Shown here in pieces: positions 1 to 8,717 of a stretch of 64,000 nucleotides of DNA. The number at the start of each line of letters is the position of its first letter. The first letter of the stretch is position 1. The position numbers were made by a program, and so were the translations under genes. The notes under the pieces are model-generated. The model saw only the letters and a list, made by a program, of their open reading frames with translations, made no database searches and was not told the DNA's origin. The stretch covers positions 1 to 64,000 of the forward strand of contig NZ_JAQTXM010000005.1 of the NCBI RefSeq assembly GCF_028688795.1, given 5' to 3'. This stretch comes from Rhodoferax sp. (lineage in GTDB: Bacteria > Pseudomonadota > Gammaproteobacteria > Burkholderiales > Burkholderiaceae_C).

Positions 1-142
1 GTACGGCTTCTTCGATGGCGATTTCGTCAAATGGGTTCATGCTCATTTTGACGTTGGCGGTGTCTACAGCCGTGTTGTCCGACTTGACGCGGACCTTCAC
101 GTTGTAGTCCACCACGCGTTTGACTGCGACGAGAATTTTCAT
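1..142 (-). CDS. etfB: Electron transfer flavoprotein subunit beta, partial (3' end outside window)
   Basis: Only the first 47 codons are present. The N-terminus [18 protein letters not shown] and the following [12 protein letters not shown] stretch are typical of the EtfB family. EtfB with EtfA carries electrons from acyl-CoA dehydrogenases to the ETF:quinone oxidoreductase. A GGAG ribosome binding site lies 7 nt before the ATG, and the gene begins 19 nt after the glutaryl-CoA dehydrogenase stop, so the two are probably co-transcribed. This suits the several acyl-CoA dehydrogenases nearby that need ETF as acceptor. The call is firm although most of the gene is missing. Confidence 0.93.
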   Translation of the reverse strand, partial: MKILVAVKRVVDYNVKVRVKSDNTAVDTANVKMSMNPFDEIAIEEAV

Positions 143-161
143 TTCAAAAGCTCCTTCAAAT

Positions 162-1352
162 TCAGAATGCGGCAATGCCAGTGATGGCGCGGCCCAGAAT
201 CAGCGCGTGAATGTCGTGGGTGCCCTCGTAGGTGTTGACTACTTCCAGGTTCACCAAATGGCGGGCGACACCAAACTCGTCACTGATGCCATTGCCGCCC
301 ATCATGTCGCGGGCTAGGCGGGCAATGTCCAGCGCCTTGCCGCAACTGTTGCGCTTCAGGACCGAGGTGATTTCGACCGAGGCCGTACCTTCGTCTTTCA
401 TGCGACCCAGGCGCAGGCAACCTTGCAGGCCGAGCGAAATATCGGTCAACATGTCGGCCAGTTTCTTTTGAATCAATTGGTTGGCCGCCAGTGGTTTGCC
501 AAACTGCTTGCGGTCCATCACATACTGACGGGCGCGCATGAAACAGTCTTCTGCCGCACCCAGCGCGCCCCAGGCGATGCCGTAGCGGGCCGAGTTCAAA
601 CAAGTGAACGGGCCTTTGAGGCCTTGTACTTGAGGAAACGCGTTTTCTTCAGGGCAGAACACACCGTCCATGACGATTTCACCGGTGATGCTGGCGCGCA
701 GACCGACCTTGCCGTGAATGGCAGGGGCACTCAAACCCTTCATGCCTTTGTCCAGCACAAAACCGCGAATCGGGCCAACCGTGCCGGTCTCACTCACTTC
801 TTTGGCCCAGACCACAAACACGTCGGCAATCGGGCTGTTGGAAATCCACATCTTGCTGCCTGACAGCTTGTAGCCGCCGGCCACCTTGTGGGCGCGTGTT
901 GCCATGGAGCCAGGGTCGGAACCGTGATCCGGCTCGGTCAGGCCGAAGCAGCCAATCCACTCGCCGGTGGCCAACTTGGGCAGGTATTTTTGGCGCTGAG
1001 CCTCGGTGCCGAATTCAAAAATTGGCACCATCACCAACGAGCTTTGCACACTCATCATAGAGCGGTAACCGCTGTCGACACGCTCAACTTCGCGGGCAAT
1101 CAAACCGTAGGCCACGTAGTTCAGGCCGGGGCCACCATATTGCTCTGGAATGGTGGGGCCGAGCAGGCCCAGTTCACCCATTTCGCGAAAGATGGCGGGG
1201 TCGGTGCTGCCCTCCCGAAACGCCTGCGTCACGCGCGGCAGCAGCTTGTCCTGGCTGTAAGCAAAGGCAGCATCGCGCACCATGCGTTCGTCGTCACTGA
1301 GTTGCTGGTCCAGAAGAAAGGTGTCTTGCCAGTTGAATGTCGCGTGCGCCAT
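162..1352 (-). CDS. gcdH: Glutaryl-CoA dehydrogenase (decarboxylating)
   Basis: The 396-residue product is an FAD acyl-CoA dehydrogenase that converts glutaryl-CoA to crotonyl-CoA and CO2, passing electrons to ETF. The substrate-binding segment [15 protein letters not shown] carries the arginine typical of glutaryl-CoA dehydrogenases. The FAD motif is [17 protein letters not shown], and the catalytic glutamate lies in [18 protein letters not shown]. The start was set at MAHATFN, which has a GGAG site just upstream; an in-frame extension to 1418 would run through the hairpin at 1388-1409. The gene lies between the ABC transporter binding protein and etfB. Glutaryl-CoA is the expected product of beta-oxidation of pimeloyl-CoA made by the BadI-type hydrolase encoded further right. 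Confidence 0.95.
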   Translation of the reverse strand: MAHATFNWQDTFLLDQQLSDDERMVRDAAFAYSQDKLLPRVTQAFREGSTDPAIFREMGELGLLGPTIPEQYGGPGLNYVAYGLIAREVERVDSGYRSMMSVQSSLVMVPIFEFGTEAQRQKYLPKLATGEWIGCFGLTEPDHGSDPGSMATRAHKVAGGYKLSGSKMWISNSPIADVFVVWAKEVSETGTVGPIRGFVLDKGMKGLSAPAIHGKVGLRASITGEIVMDGVFCPEENAFPQVQGLKGPFTCLNSARYGIAWGALGAAEDCFMRARQYVMDRKQFGKPLAANQLIQKKLADMLTDISLGLQGCLRLGRMKDEGTASVEITSVLKRNSCGKALDIARLARDMMGGNGISDEFGVARHLVNLEVVNTYEGTHDIHALILGRAITGIAAF

Positions 1353-1387
1353 GAAAGGTCTCCGATTGAAAATAGAAAAGCAGGAAA

Positions 1388-1409
1388 GGTTCTCCCTGGC
1401 GGGAGAACC
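1388..1409 (-). terminator. Hairpin between transporter binding protein and gcdH (partial terminator or processing signal)
   Basis: Perfect 9-bp inverted repeat GGTTCTCCC / GGGAGAACC with a 4-nt loop, 10 nt after the binding-protein stop on the minus strand. Only a short, interrupted T tract follows (TTTCC then TTTTC), so it may be a leaky terminator or an mRNA-stabilising 3' hairpin rather than a full stop between two genes of one operon. Confidence 0.6.
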
Positions 1410-1419
1410 AAAAGTCAAA

Positions 1420-2607
1420 TTACATCTTGCACAAAGGTGATGCGGGCGGGGTCAGGCTGGCATCAAAGGTTTGCTCGACCACCTGGCGCAACGCACCGTC
1501 CACCGTTTTGACACGACCCACATAGTTGGGCAGCACCAACTGGTTATCAGCCGCACGCAAAGCCACCTTGCCGTAAATAGTGTCCAGGGTGACGTTCTGA
1601 CGCAGGGCGTTGGTCACGTCAGCGGGCTTGACACTTTTGGCCAGCTTCACACCCTCAAAAATGACCTGGACGCCGTTGTAGGCCTGGCCTTCCACGTCGG
1701 TGGGCAGACGGTTGAATTTGGCCTTAAACGACTTCACAAAATCTTTGTTGCGTGGGTTGTCCAGATCCGGCGAGTAGCCCAGGTTGCCCGGCACACCTTC
1801 GTAAAACTTGCCAACCGCGTTGATCATGAAGTTGGACAGCATGGCGTGGGTCAGCAGCGGGGTTTTGAGGTTGAACTCGGCGGCCTGCTTCATGAACGCA
1901 ATGGCGTCACGGCCCACCTCAGCCACCCATATCGCGTCCACGTTGGCGGCCTTGAGTTGCGCCAGGTAGGGTGAGAAGTCTTTGGTGCCCAGCGGCACGT
2001 ACAAGCTCAGCGGCACTTTTTTGCCTTGGGCTTCCATGGCTTTCTTGAACGACTCGGCCGAGTCACGGCCCCAGACGTAGTCGGCGCCAAGGGTGGCAAA
2101 GCTGTTGCCCTTGATGGTCTTGGCCCACTCCTTGATCATGGCGATGTCCATGGCATCGGAGTGGTTGGTGCGAATGGCGCGCGCCTTGCAACTGTCGGTG
2201 GTGATCTTGTCGGATTTGGAAGCCTGCACAAAGTAGGCGGCATCCCAGCGGTCCAGGTTTTGCATGATGGCCAGGGAGATGGACGAGGGCACCGCGCCAA
2301 TCAGCAGGTTGTAGCCGTCGCGGGACAGTTTCTCGGCCACGCGGCGCCCGGCATCGGGCGTGCTCTCGTCGTCAGCCTCGGACAACTCGACCTTGCGGCC
2401 ATCGACACCGCCCTTGGCGTTGGCTTCTTCGACGGCAAATTTGATGGCGCTGATGACTTCGCCACCCTGCTCGGCGAAGACGCCGGACTTGGACGACACC
2501 AAGCCGACTTTGACTGGGTCTTTGGCTTGGGCCTGTGCCGCCATGGGCAAGGCTGCGGCCAGGGTCAGGGCGGCGAGCGTGCGTTGCAGGGGTTTTAGTT
2601 TGAACAT
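1420..2607 (-). CDS. ABC transporter substrate-binding protein, branched-chain amino acid (LivK) type
   Basis: A 395-residue periplasmic binding protein. The signal peptide is [20 protein letters not shown] followed by PMAAQAQA, and the mature part begins [20 protein letters not shown], typical of the Peripla_BP_6 (LivJ/LivK) family. The ATG at 2607 has a GGAGA site; the reading frame stays open to 2703, but that extension lacks a signal-like start. It is the last transporter gene of the livH-M-G-F set, 73 nt after livF. Family members bind amino acids, but in islands for aromatic or alicyclic acid degradation they often serve as carboxylate uptake systems. Given AliA, AliB and BadHI next door, a cyclic carboxylate ligand is my inference. 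Confidence 0.9.
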   Translation of the reverse strand: MFKLKPLQRTLAALTLAAALPMAAQAQAKDPVKVGLVSSKSGVFAEQGGEVISAIKFAVEEANAKGGVDGRKVELSEADDESTPDAGRRVAEKLSRDGYNLLIGAVPSSISLAIMQNLDRWDAAYFVQASKSDKITTDSCKARAIRTNHSDAMDIAMIKEWAKTIKGNSFATLGADYVWGRDSAESFKKAMEAQGKKVPLSLYVPLGTKDFSPYLAQLKAANVDAIWVAEVGRDAIAFMKQAAEFNLKTPLLTHAMLSNFMINAVGKFYEGVPGNLGYSPDLDNPRNKDFVKSFKAKFNRLPTDVEGQAYNGVQVIFEGVKLAKSVKPADVTNALRQNVTLDTIYGKVALRAADNQLVLPNYVGRVKTVDGALRQVVEQTFDASLTPPASPLCKM

Positions 2608-2680
2608 GTTGTTGTCTCCAGATTGATTTAAATTCGCCGGAATCGGTCCGACAACCGCTACTTTCACGAAAAAAATCAGC

Positions 2681-3385
2681 TCAAACCATGATGTGGCTCT
2701 CAAGGTTGAGCAGGCTCTCGCGGGTGTTCACCACCCGTCCTTGCGCCACCACGGCACCTTTGGCCATGGCGCAATAACGCTCGGCTACACGCACCACCAG
2801 GCTCATGTTTTGCTCGATCAGCAACAAGGCGGTGCCCTGACTTGCCACCAGGTTGAAGATGTCCGCCAGCTGGTCCACGATGACCGGTGCCAGGCCCTCG
2901 GTGGGCTCGTCGAGCAAGATCAGACTGGGGTTGGCCATCAGGGCTCGCCCCACGGCTAGCATCTGCTGCTGCCCACCTGATAGCGCCGTGCCGGGGGTGT
3001 GGGCGCGCTCTTGCAGAATGGGAAACAGCTTGTAGATTTCCGGCACATTCCAGGGGCCTTTGCGGCCAACGGCAGCGCCTAGCAGCAGGTTTTCTTCTAC
3101 CGACAAATTAGCCACAATGCGCCGACCTTGCGGCACCACCACCACGCCGTGCTGAGCCGCCACGTAGGGGCGCGGCTTTTTCAGTGCGTAGGAACCCAGA
3201 TGGATTTGTCCGCTGCGCAGTGTGGCCAGCCCCAAAATAGTGTTGACCACCGTGCTTTTGCCGACACCATTGCGGCCAATCAAGGCGACGCGTTCACCGG
3301 CATTCACCGTTAAATCCAGGTCATACAGAATGTGCGCCGAGCCATAAAAGGCGTTGACCTGCTCAAGCTTTAATAACACTGTCAT
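2681..3385 (-). CDS. livF: ABC transporter ATP-binding protein LivF type
   Basis: A 234-residue ATPase. The Walker A motif is GRNGVGKST, the signature LSGGQQQMLAVGRALMANP and Walker B LILLDEPTEG, all complete. It pairs with the LivG-type ATPase to energise uptake through the LivH/LivM permeases at the inner membrane. The start codon overlaps the livG stop by four bases (ATGA), which points to translational coupling. Family assignment is firm; the transported compound is not defined by this subunit. Confidence 0.93.
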   Translation of the reverse strand: MTVLLKLEQVNAFYGSAHILYDLDLTVNAGERVALIGRNGVGKSTVVNTILGLATLRSGQIHLGSYALKKPRPYVAAQHGVVVVPQGRRIVANLSVEENLLLGAAVGRKGPWNVPEIYKLFPILQERAHTPGTALSGGQQQMLAVGRALMANPSLILLDEPTEGLAPVIVDQLADIFNLVASQGTALLLIEQNMSLVVRVAERYCAMAKGAVVAQGRVVNTRESLLNLESHIMV

Positions 3386-4113
3386 GCTGCGCTCCCGAGA
3401 TAAGCGGTGCGCACCCTGGGGTCCGCCCGCACAGCGGCGGGTTCGCCCGTGGCAATCACGCGACCAAGTTCAAACACCGTCACCACATCCGAAATACCAA
3501 ACACCACATCCATGTCGTGCTCCACCAACAGCACCGACACGTCCCAGCGCGCGGTCAACGCCTGCAAGTGTTTGGCCAGATCGTGTGATTCTTTGACCGA
3601 CAGACCGGCCATGGGCTCGTCCAGCAGCAAGACGGCCGGGCGGCCCACCAGCGCCAGCGCCAAATCCAGGCGGCGCTGCTCGCCATAACCCAGGTCGGCG
3701 GCCACGGAGTGGCTCAGGTGCATCAGGTCAAGTTCCTCCAGGATGGCATCGGCGTCCGCCCCGGAATCAGCCACGCCCATCTTGTAAGAAGCCAGCTCGA
3801 CCTGCTGGCGCACCATCATTTGCTCAAAAATACTGGTGCGCTGAAAGCTGCGCGACAAGCCCCGTTGCCGGCGCTCGGTCGGCCCCAGGTCGGTGACATC
3901 CACACCCGCCAGCAACACCTTGCCACGGGTCAGCCGCACACGGCCGGTGATGGCATCAATGACGGTGGACTTGCCAGCACCATTAGGACCAATCAAGCCG
4001 TGGATCTCGCCGCGCTTGAGGCTCAATGCCACCCCATCGACCGCTTTGACCCCACCGTAGTGGATGGCCACATCCTGTGCATCAAGCACCAGTTCGTTAT
4101 TTGACGTGTTCAT
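3382..4113 (-). CDS. livG: ABC transporter ATP-binding protein LivG type
   Basis: A 243-residue ATPase. Walker A is GPNGAGKST; the signature is a variant (LGYGEQRRLDLALALVGRP) and Walker B is AVLLLDEPMAGLS, followed by the switch histidine in VLLVEHDMDVV. The LivG family carries the longer insert seen here between Walker A and the signature. The ATG follows the livM stop directly (TGA ATG), so the permease and ATPase genes are tightly packed. It belongs to the transporter that probably imports the acid degraded by this island. Confidence 0.93.
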   Translation of the reverse strand: MNTSNNELVLDAQDVAIHYGGVKAVDGVALSLKRGEIHGLIGPNGAGKSTVIDAITGRVRLTRGKVLLAGVDVTDLGPTERRQRGLSRSFQRTSIFEQMMVRQQVELASYKMGVADSGADADAILEELDLMHLSHSVAADLGYGEQRRLDLALALVGRPAVLLLDEPMAGLSVKESHDLAKHLQALTARWDVSVLLVEHDMDVVFGISDVVTVFELGRVIATGEPAAVRADPRVRTAYLGSAA

Positions 4114-5091
4114 TCAATGCCCCAGTGTCCTGGCCAGCGCGCCGGGTTGGGATTTCCCCTGGACCAATTTCGCCAGCGCCCCGGCAATGCCGGTCGGTGA
4201 AAAAACGATGACCACAATCAAGGTGATGCCGAAGATGGCCATCCAGTGGCTGGCATAGTGGCCCAGAATGTCTTTGGCCAAAAAGTACACCACGGCACCC
4301 AAGGCAGGCCCCCACAACACCTTGTGCCCACCCACCACCACCATCATCAGCGCCACCCCGGATAGGCTCCAATGCAGGTTTTCCGGCGAGACAAAACCGG
4401 TGTTCAAGGCCGACAGCAAGCCTGCCACACCGGTCACGGTAGCGGACAGTGCATACACTGCAGCCCGTGGCAGCAAGGTGCGGATGCCAATGAAGCGGGC
4501 ACGCTCCTCGTTGTCACGCACGGCTTCGGTGATGCTGCCAAAACGTGTGCGCAGCAGCAGTGAGAGCAACAGCAACACCACCACCAGGGTCACCCAGCAG
4601 ATCAGAAACATCATGTCCGGCTTGACCAGTCTTGACATCTCCATACCAAACAGCGCGGACGGCCATTCAATGCCCATGCCATCGGCGCCGCCAGTGAGTC
4701 CGCGTGAGCGGGAGGCGGTCAGGTAAAACATCTGCCCGATGGCCAGCGTCAACATGCCAAAGGCAATACCCGGCACCCGCACAATCACCAAGCCCATGAC
4801 AAACGCCACCGCAGTCAGCACCAGCAGGGTGACCAGAATGGCGGCTTCGGCGGGCATGGCTTTCAGTTGCAGCAAGATGCCAACGACGTAGCCCGCCGAG
4901 CCAAAAAACAAGGCGTGGCCAAAACTGACCATACCGTTTTGCCGCAGCAGCAGCCCAACACCAATGGCAAACACCGCGTAGATGATGGCCTGTGTCAACA
5001 GGGACAACAGGTTGGCGGAGCCTCCAAGTGTCATGCCGACACCCAGCGCCAGGGCCACGACGGTGCTTACACCGATTCGTTGAATAGACAT
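4114..5091 (-). CDS. livM: ABC transporter permease LivM type
   Basis: A 325-residue hydrophobic protein with about eight to ten predicted membrane segments. It contains the family features GVGLLLRQNGMVSFGHALFF near residues 40-65 and the C-terminal ATPase-coupling region RDNEERARFIGI. It forms the transmembrane channel with LivH. It lies 14 nt after livH and abuts livG. Composition and codon use match its neighbours, and nothing suggests truncation. Confidence 0.92.
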   Translation of the reverse strand: MSIQRIGVSTVVALALGVGMTLGGSANLLSLLTQAIIYAVFAIGVGLLLRQNGMVSFGHALFFGSAGYVVGILLQLKAMPAEAAILVTLLVLTAVAFVMGLVIVRVPGIAFGMLTLAIGQMFYLTASRSRGLTGGADGMGIEWPSALFGMEMSRLVKPDMMFLICWVTLVVVLLLLSLLLRTRFGSITEAVRDNEERARFIGIRTLLPRAAVYALSATVTGVAGLLSALNTGFVSPENLHWSLSGVALMMVVVGGHKVLWGPALGAVVYFLAKDILGHYASHWMAIFGITLIVVIVFSPTGIAGALAKLVQGKSQPGALARTLGH

Positions 5092-5105
5092 GGTTGGCTA
5101 CTTTC

Positions 5106-5957
5106 TTATGTACGGCTGCCGGCAAGCCCGGCGGGCTTCCAGATCAGGATGGCAACCATCAGCGCAAAAGGCAGCATGGCGGCCAAGTCAGGCAAATACA
5201 CGGCACCCACCGCCTGGATCATCCCCAGCACCATCGCCGCCACAAAAGCACCGGCCAGCGAGCCCAGACCACCAATCACCACCACCACGAACGAATCGAT
5301 GATCACGTCGCTGCTCATGGACGGCGACAAGGACAAGAAGGGCGCGGCAACCACACCGGCCAAGCCAGCCAGCGCGGTACCCAAACCCACGACACCGGCG
5401 CTGAGCAGGTCGGTATTCACGCCCTGCATGGCGGTGGTGGTGGGGTCGGTGCTGGCAGCCCGCACAAACAGTCCGATCTTGGAGTAACGCAGCCACAGAC
5501 TCAGGCCCAGGGCGACGAACGCACCGACACCAATCACCGCAATGCGATAGGCCGGCACCGGTGTGCCGAACAAGTCCACCGTGACGTTGAGCGCCTCTGG
5601 CGCAGACATCGAGAAGTTGTTTTTGCCCCAGACCGTCAGGACAAAGTCTTCAATCACCAGCAACAGGCCAAACGTGACCAGCACCACACTCAAGGGGTCA
5701 CGGTCTTGCAGCAGCCGAAAACCGTAGCGGTCCAGCAGCACGCCCAGCACCGCCATGATGGCTGGCGCGGCCACCAGTGCCACCCAAAAGTTGCTGTAAC
5801 CCGCGATGGTGTAGCCCAAATAGGCCCCCAGCATGTATAGCGAGCCGTGCGCAAAATTCACCACGCGGCGCAAGCCGTAGATCAAGGCCAGGCCCGAGCA
5901 CATCACGATCAGCAATGCGCCATAGACTAGGCCGTTAAATATATTGATGGTCAACAC
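5106..5957 (-). CDS. livH: ABC transporter permease LivH type
   Basis: A 283-residue permease. The N-terminus LTINIFNGLVYGALLIVMCS followed by GLRRVVNFAHGSLYMLGAYLG is characteristic of LivH. The reading frame is open to 6293, but the family's N-terminus begins at residue LTINIF, so I place the start at the GTG at 5957, 7 nt after an AGGAG site; the next codon, TTG at 5954, is the alternative. The longer open frame overlaps the SDR gene and has no family resemblance. It follows the SDR gene by 31 nt in the same operon. Confidence 0.9.
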   Translation of the reverse strand: MLTINIFNGLVYGALLIVMCSGLALIYGLRRVVNFAHGSLYMLGAYLGYTIAGYSNFWVALVAAPAIMAVLGVLLDRYGFRLLQDRDPLSVVLVTFGLLLVIEDFVLTVWGKNNFSMSAPEALNVTVDLFGTPVPAYRIAVIGVGAFVALGLSLWLRYSKIGLFVRAASTDPTTTAMQGVNTDLLSAGVVGLGTALAGLAGVVAAPFLSLSPSMSSDVIIDSFVVVVIGGLGSLAGAFVAAMVLGMIQAVGAVYLPDLAAMLPFALMVAILIWKPAGLAGSRT

Positions 5958-5988
5958 AGCGTGTCTCCTTGTTTTTGAATGAAATGGC

Positions 5989-6804
5989 TCAGGCGCAAGC
6001 CGACTCTGCCACTGGCCGCAGCGTGGATTCAGGGGCACCAAACGCTGTCCAGCCGCCATCGACTGGCAGCACGGCACCCGTGATGTAGCTGGCTCTGGAC
6101 GACCCGAGGAAAACAATCGCTTCGGCAATTTCTGCCGGGGCTGCCATGCGCCCCAACGGGGTCCGGTGGGCGATGGCCTTGGCATCCAGCGCACCTTGGC
6201 GTTCCAGCGCGTTGACCAGGTCGGTACGCACATAACCCGGTGCCACCGCGTTGACACGAATGCCGTCGCGCGCCCATTCACTTGCCATGGCACGTGTCAT
6301 GCCAACAATGCCGGCCTTGGCGGCGCTGTAGGCATTGCGCGCAGGCAGGCCGGTGCTGCTGGCAATGGAGCCCAGATTGACAATGCTGCCGCGCTCGCCA
6401 GTGGCGCAGGGCGCCGCCCCAAGCATGACCCGGGCAACCGCCTGGCTCGTCAGAAAGGTGCCACGCAGGTGAACTGCCAGCACCCGGTCAAAGGCTTCGA
6501 CGTTTTGCACAACGGTGGCGCCGGTTTGGTCACCGATGCCTGCGTTGTTTACCAAGGCGTCGATGCGGCCAAAGGCGGACACCACGGTTGCGATCGCCGC
6601 AGTGACACTGGATTCGCTGGTCACATCACACATCAAGCCGACGTGCGCTTGACCCAGCTCGGTGGCGCGGGCCTGAACGGCTTCCAGGCTTAGGTCAAGC
6701 AGCGCCACGCGGTAGCCCTCTTGCGCCCACCTTTGCGCGGTGGCCCAACCGATGCCATTGGCGGCACCGGTAACTACAGCCACCTTGTTCATTCGAGTGT
6801 CCAT
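5989..6804 (-). CDS. SDR-family NAD(P)-dependent oxidoreductase
   Basis: A 271-residue classical short-chain dehydrogenase. The cofactor motif is TGAANGIG, the structural motif NNAGIG, and the catalytic Ser-Tyr-Lys is carried by LGSIASSTG and AYSAAKAG. The start at MDTRMNK has an AGGAGA site; an upstream open extension would overlap the ligase gene and is not SDR-like. It sits between the AliA-type ligase and the livH permease. A role in oxidising a hydroxyacyl-CoA formed during ring-acid degradation is plausible from context, but the substrate cannot be read from the sequence. Confidence 0.88.
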   Translation of the reverse strand: MDTRMNKVAVVTGAANGIGWATAQRWAQEGYRVALLDLSLEAVQARATELGQAHVGLMCDVTSESSVTAAIATVVSAFGRIDALVNNAGIGDQTGATVVQNVEAFDRVLAVHLRGTFLTSQAVARVMLGAAPCATGERGSIVNLGSIASSTGLPARNAYSAAKAGIVGMTRAMASEWARDGIRVNAVAPGYVRTDLVNALERQGALDAKAIAHRTPLGRMAAPAEIAEAIVFLGSSRASYITGAVLPVDGGWTAFGAPESTLRPVAESACA

Positions 6805-6823
6805 CGTGCTTGTCTCCTGGTGC

Positions 6824-8446
6824 TCAGGCCGCAAACGTTTTGGCCGATTCACGCAACTTGAACTTTTGCAGCTTGCCACTGGGTGTTTTGGGCAAGTCTT
6901 CCATGAGTTCAAGGCGCTCGGGGTGGTATTGGCGGGTAACCTGGTTCTCGGACAGGTAGCGGCTCATTTCCTCCAGTGAGAAGCTGTGGCCGGGCTTGAC
7001 CGTGACAAAGGCGCAGGCTTTCTCACCCAGGCGTGCATCGGGGAAACCCACAATGGCGACCATGGCCACGGCAGGATGTTTGTAAAGCAGGTTTTCAACC
7101 TCCATCACAGGTATGTTTTCACCGCCCCGAATGATGATGTCCTTGCTGCGGCCATTGATGCGCACATATCCGTCGGCGTCCAGAAAAGCCATGTCGCCGG
7201 TGTCAAACCAGCCATCTGCATCGGTGGCGTTCAGATGCGGGCGCTTCAGGTACCCACCAAATAGCGAGTTGCCGCGCACCCACAGGCTGCCGGTATGGCC
7301 GGTTGGCAGTGGTTTGCCGTCAATATCCACCACTTTCAGTTCAATGCCAGGCAACGCACGCCCATCGGTACTGCCTGATTTTTCGTTGGTACGCGTGGGC
7401 TCGGTGATGGTCACGGCTCCGCATTCGGTCATGCCCCAGGCCGAACTCACGGCCAAGCCCAAGACCCTGCGAGCGCGTTCAATCAGCACAGGCGGAATCG
7501 GTGCTCCCGCGCAGCAGAAATTGGCAAATCGGGGCGACACCGGACCACCGGCTTCGGCCGCGCTGCACAAGTCTGCGACAAAGGGGCTTGATGCCATGCT
7601 GAAGGTGATGCCCTCAGCGCGGATCAGGTCGAGGGCCTGCTTGGGCTCCCAGATATCTTGCAGCACCGTGGTGGCGTTCAGGATCAGAGGGATCATCGCC
7701 AGGTAGCCAAAACCGGTCAGGTGCGCCATGGGCGAGGCACCCAGGACCACGTCTTTTTGACTCAAGCAGTAGGCATCAATGAAACCATGCAGGTTGGCAA
7801 ACAAGGTGTTGGAGGTGTGCATCACCCCCTTGGGTTCACCCGTGGTGCCGGAGGTGTACATCAATAGCAACACGTCATCAGGTGCCAGGCCTGGGTCGTT
7901 GAGTGCGGGTGCGTGGTCGCGCTGCAGCAGGGACTCGAAACTGTTGGCGCTTTCACCACCCAACACGACCAGATGCTGGAGAAAGGGCAGGTCAGCTCGC
8001 ATGCCATTCAACATGGCTTCATAGTCAAACCCCTTGTAGGTCTTGGGTACGATCATGACCTTGGCCTCACCAAAATCGAGCATGAACTTGAGCTCCCGCT
8101 GGCGGAAGATCGGCATGATTGGATTGGCCACGGCACCAATGCGTGCGCAGGCCAAGGCCAACGCGATGAACTCCCACCAGTTGGGCAGTTGCCAGCTCAC
8201 CACGTCGCCGTGACCCACGCCAAGTGCCTTCAGGCCGCGCGCAATGCGGTCCACCTGCACATCGAGGGCCTGGTAGGTGAGGCGGATCGGCTGGGTCAAG
8301 TCACTGCGGTAAGCCACCACAGCTTCATGTTCGGGGAAGTTTTTCAAGGCCTGGGCCATGAAGTGGTTGATGGTCTGGTTACGCCAAAAGCCCGCGGCCG
8401 TCATGGCGGCTTGTCGGGGCTGGATTAAAACGGGGTTGAATTCCAT
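6824..8446 (-). CDS. aliA: Cyclohexanecarboxylate-CoA ligase-like AMP-forming acyl-CoA synthetase
   Basis: A 540-residue member of the ANL superfamily. The AMP/ATP motifs are MYTSGTTGEPKGVMHTSNT and WGMTECGAVTITEP, the hinge region is GRSKDIIIRGGENIPVMEVE, and the catalytic lysine lies in TPSGKLQKFKLRE. It would activate a free acid to its CoA thioester with ATP in the cytoplasm. The aliA call rests on overall similarity as I recall it and on the neighbours aliB, badH, badI and a badR-like gene, which form the cyclohexanecarboxylate set in Rhodopseudomonas palustris. It is the first gene of the leftward operon and has a recognisable promoter at 8513-8541. Another medium-chain acyl-CoA ligase specificity cannot be excluded. 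Confidence 0.8.
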   Translation of the reverse strand: MEFNPVLIQPRQAAMTAAGFWRNQTINHFMAQALKNFPEHEAVVAYRSDLTQPIRLTYQALDVQVDRIARGLKALGVGHGDVVSWQLPNWWEFIALALACARIGAVANPIMPIFRQRELKFMLDFGEAKVMIVPKTYKGFDYEAMLNGMRADLPFLQHLVVLGGESANSFESLLQRDHAPALNDPGLAPDDVLLLMYTSGTTGEPKGVMHTSNTLFANLHGFIDAYCLSQKDVVLGASPMAHLTGFGYLAMIPLILNATTVLQDIWEPKQALDLIRAEGITFSMASSPFVADLCSAAEAGGPVSPRFANFCCAGAPIPPVLIERARRVLGLAVSSAWGMTECGAVTITEPTRTNEKSGSTDGRALPGIELKVVDIDGKPLPTGHTGSLWVRGNSLFGGYLKRPHLNATDADGWFDTGDMAFLDADGYVRINGRSKDIIIRGGENIPVMEVENLLYKHPAVAMVAIVGFPDARLGEKACAFVTVKPGHSFSLEEMSRYLSENQVTRQYHPERLELMEDLPKTPSGKLQKFKLRESAKTFAA

Positions 8447-8512
8447 TGAGAGTCTCCTTGGGTCATTAGGGCTGGCGCAGTTTTTTTCTCGCTGCTAACC
8501 ACGATGTACGAC

Positions 8513-8541
8513 AATGTATTTCCATACTAAATTTTTTACAA
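8513..8541 (-). promoter_or_regulatory. Predicted sigma-70 promoter of the aliA-liv-gcdH operon
   Basis: On the minus strand a -35 element TTGTAA is separated by 17 nt from a -10 element TACATT, 67 nt before the aliA start. The 271-nt AT-rich gap between aliA and aliB holds the divergent promoters of both operons. Confidence 0.5.
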
Positions 8542-8615
8542 GTGGTTTTCGAATAAATTATGAAGGCGTTTCTAGGTGTTTTCCCTTGGTAAATCAACAA
8601 GTAGGCGCTTATATA

Positions 8616-8622
8616 GCGATGA
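8616..8622. promoter_or_regulatory. Possible regulator half-site GCGATGA in the aliA-aliB promoter region
   Basis: The heptamer GCGATGA matches one arm of the perfect palindrome between badR and badH at 10361-10378. The other arm is poorly kept here. If the MarR-type regulator binds the palindrome, this could be a weaker second site controlling aliA and aliB. Confidence 0.3.
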
Positions 8623-8658
8623 AATCTGATGCACCAAGAAATATTTTAAGTAAACATA

Positions 8659-8688
8659 TTGACATGATTTAAATTTTCTTCTTAAACT
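8659..8688 (+). promoter_or_regulatory. Predicted sigma-70 promoter of aliB
   Basis: A consensus -35 TTGACA is followed after 18 nt by TAAACT (TTAAAC with 17 nt is the alternative). The aliB ATG with an AAGGAG site lies about 30 nt downstream. The region is much more AT-rich than the genes. Confidence 0.6.
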
Positions 8689-8717
8689 GCACGCACTCAA
8701 TTAACAAGGAGATTGCA

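Noticed and set aside
1353-1418. Extended start of gcdH
   Set aside because: It would include the hairpin at 1388-1409 and adds a stretch without similarity to glutaryl-CoA dehydrogenase.
5958-6293. N-terminal extension of livH
   Set aside because: It overlaps the SDR gene on the same strand and lacks resemblance to LivH, whose family start fits the GTG at 5957.
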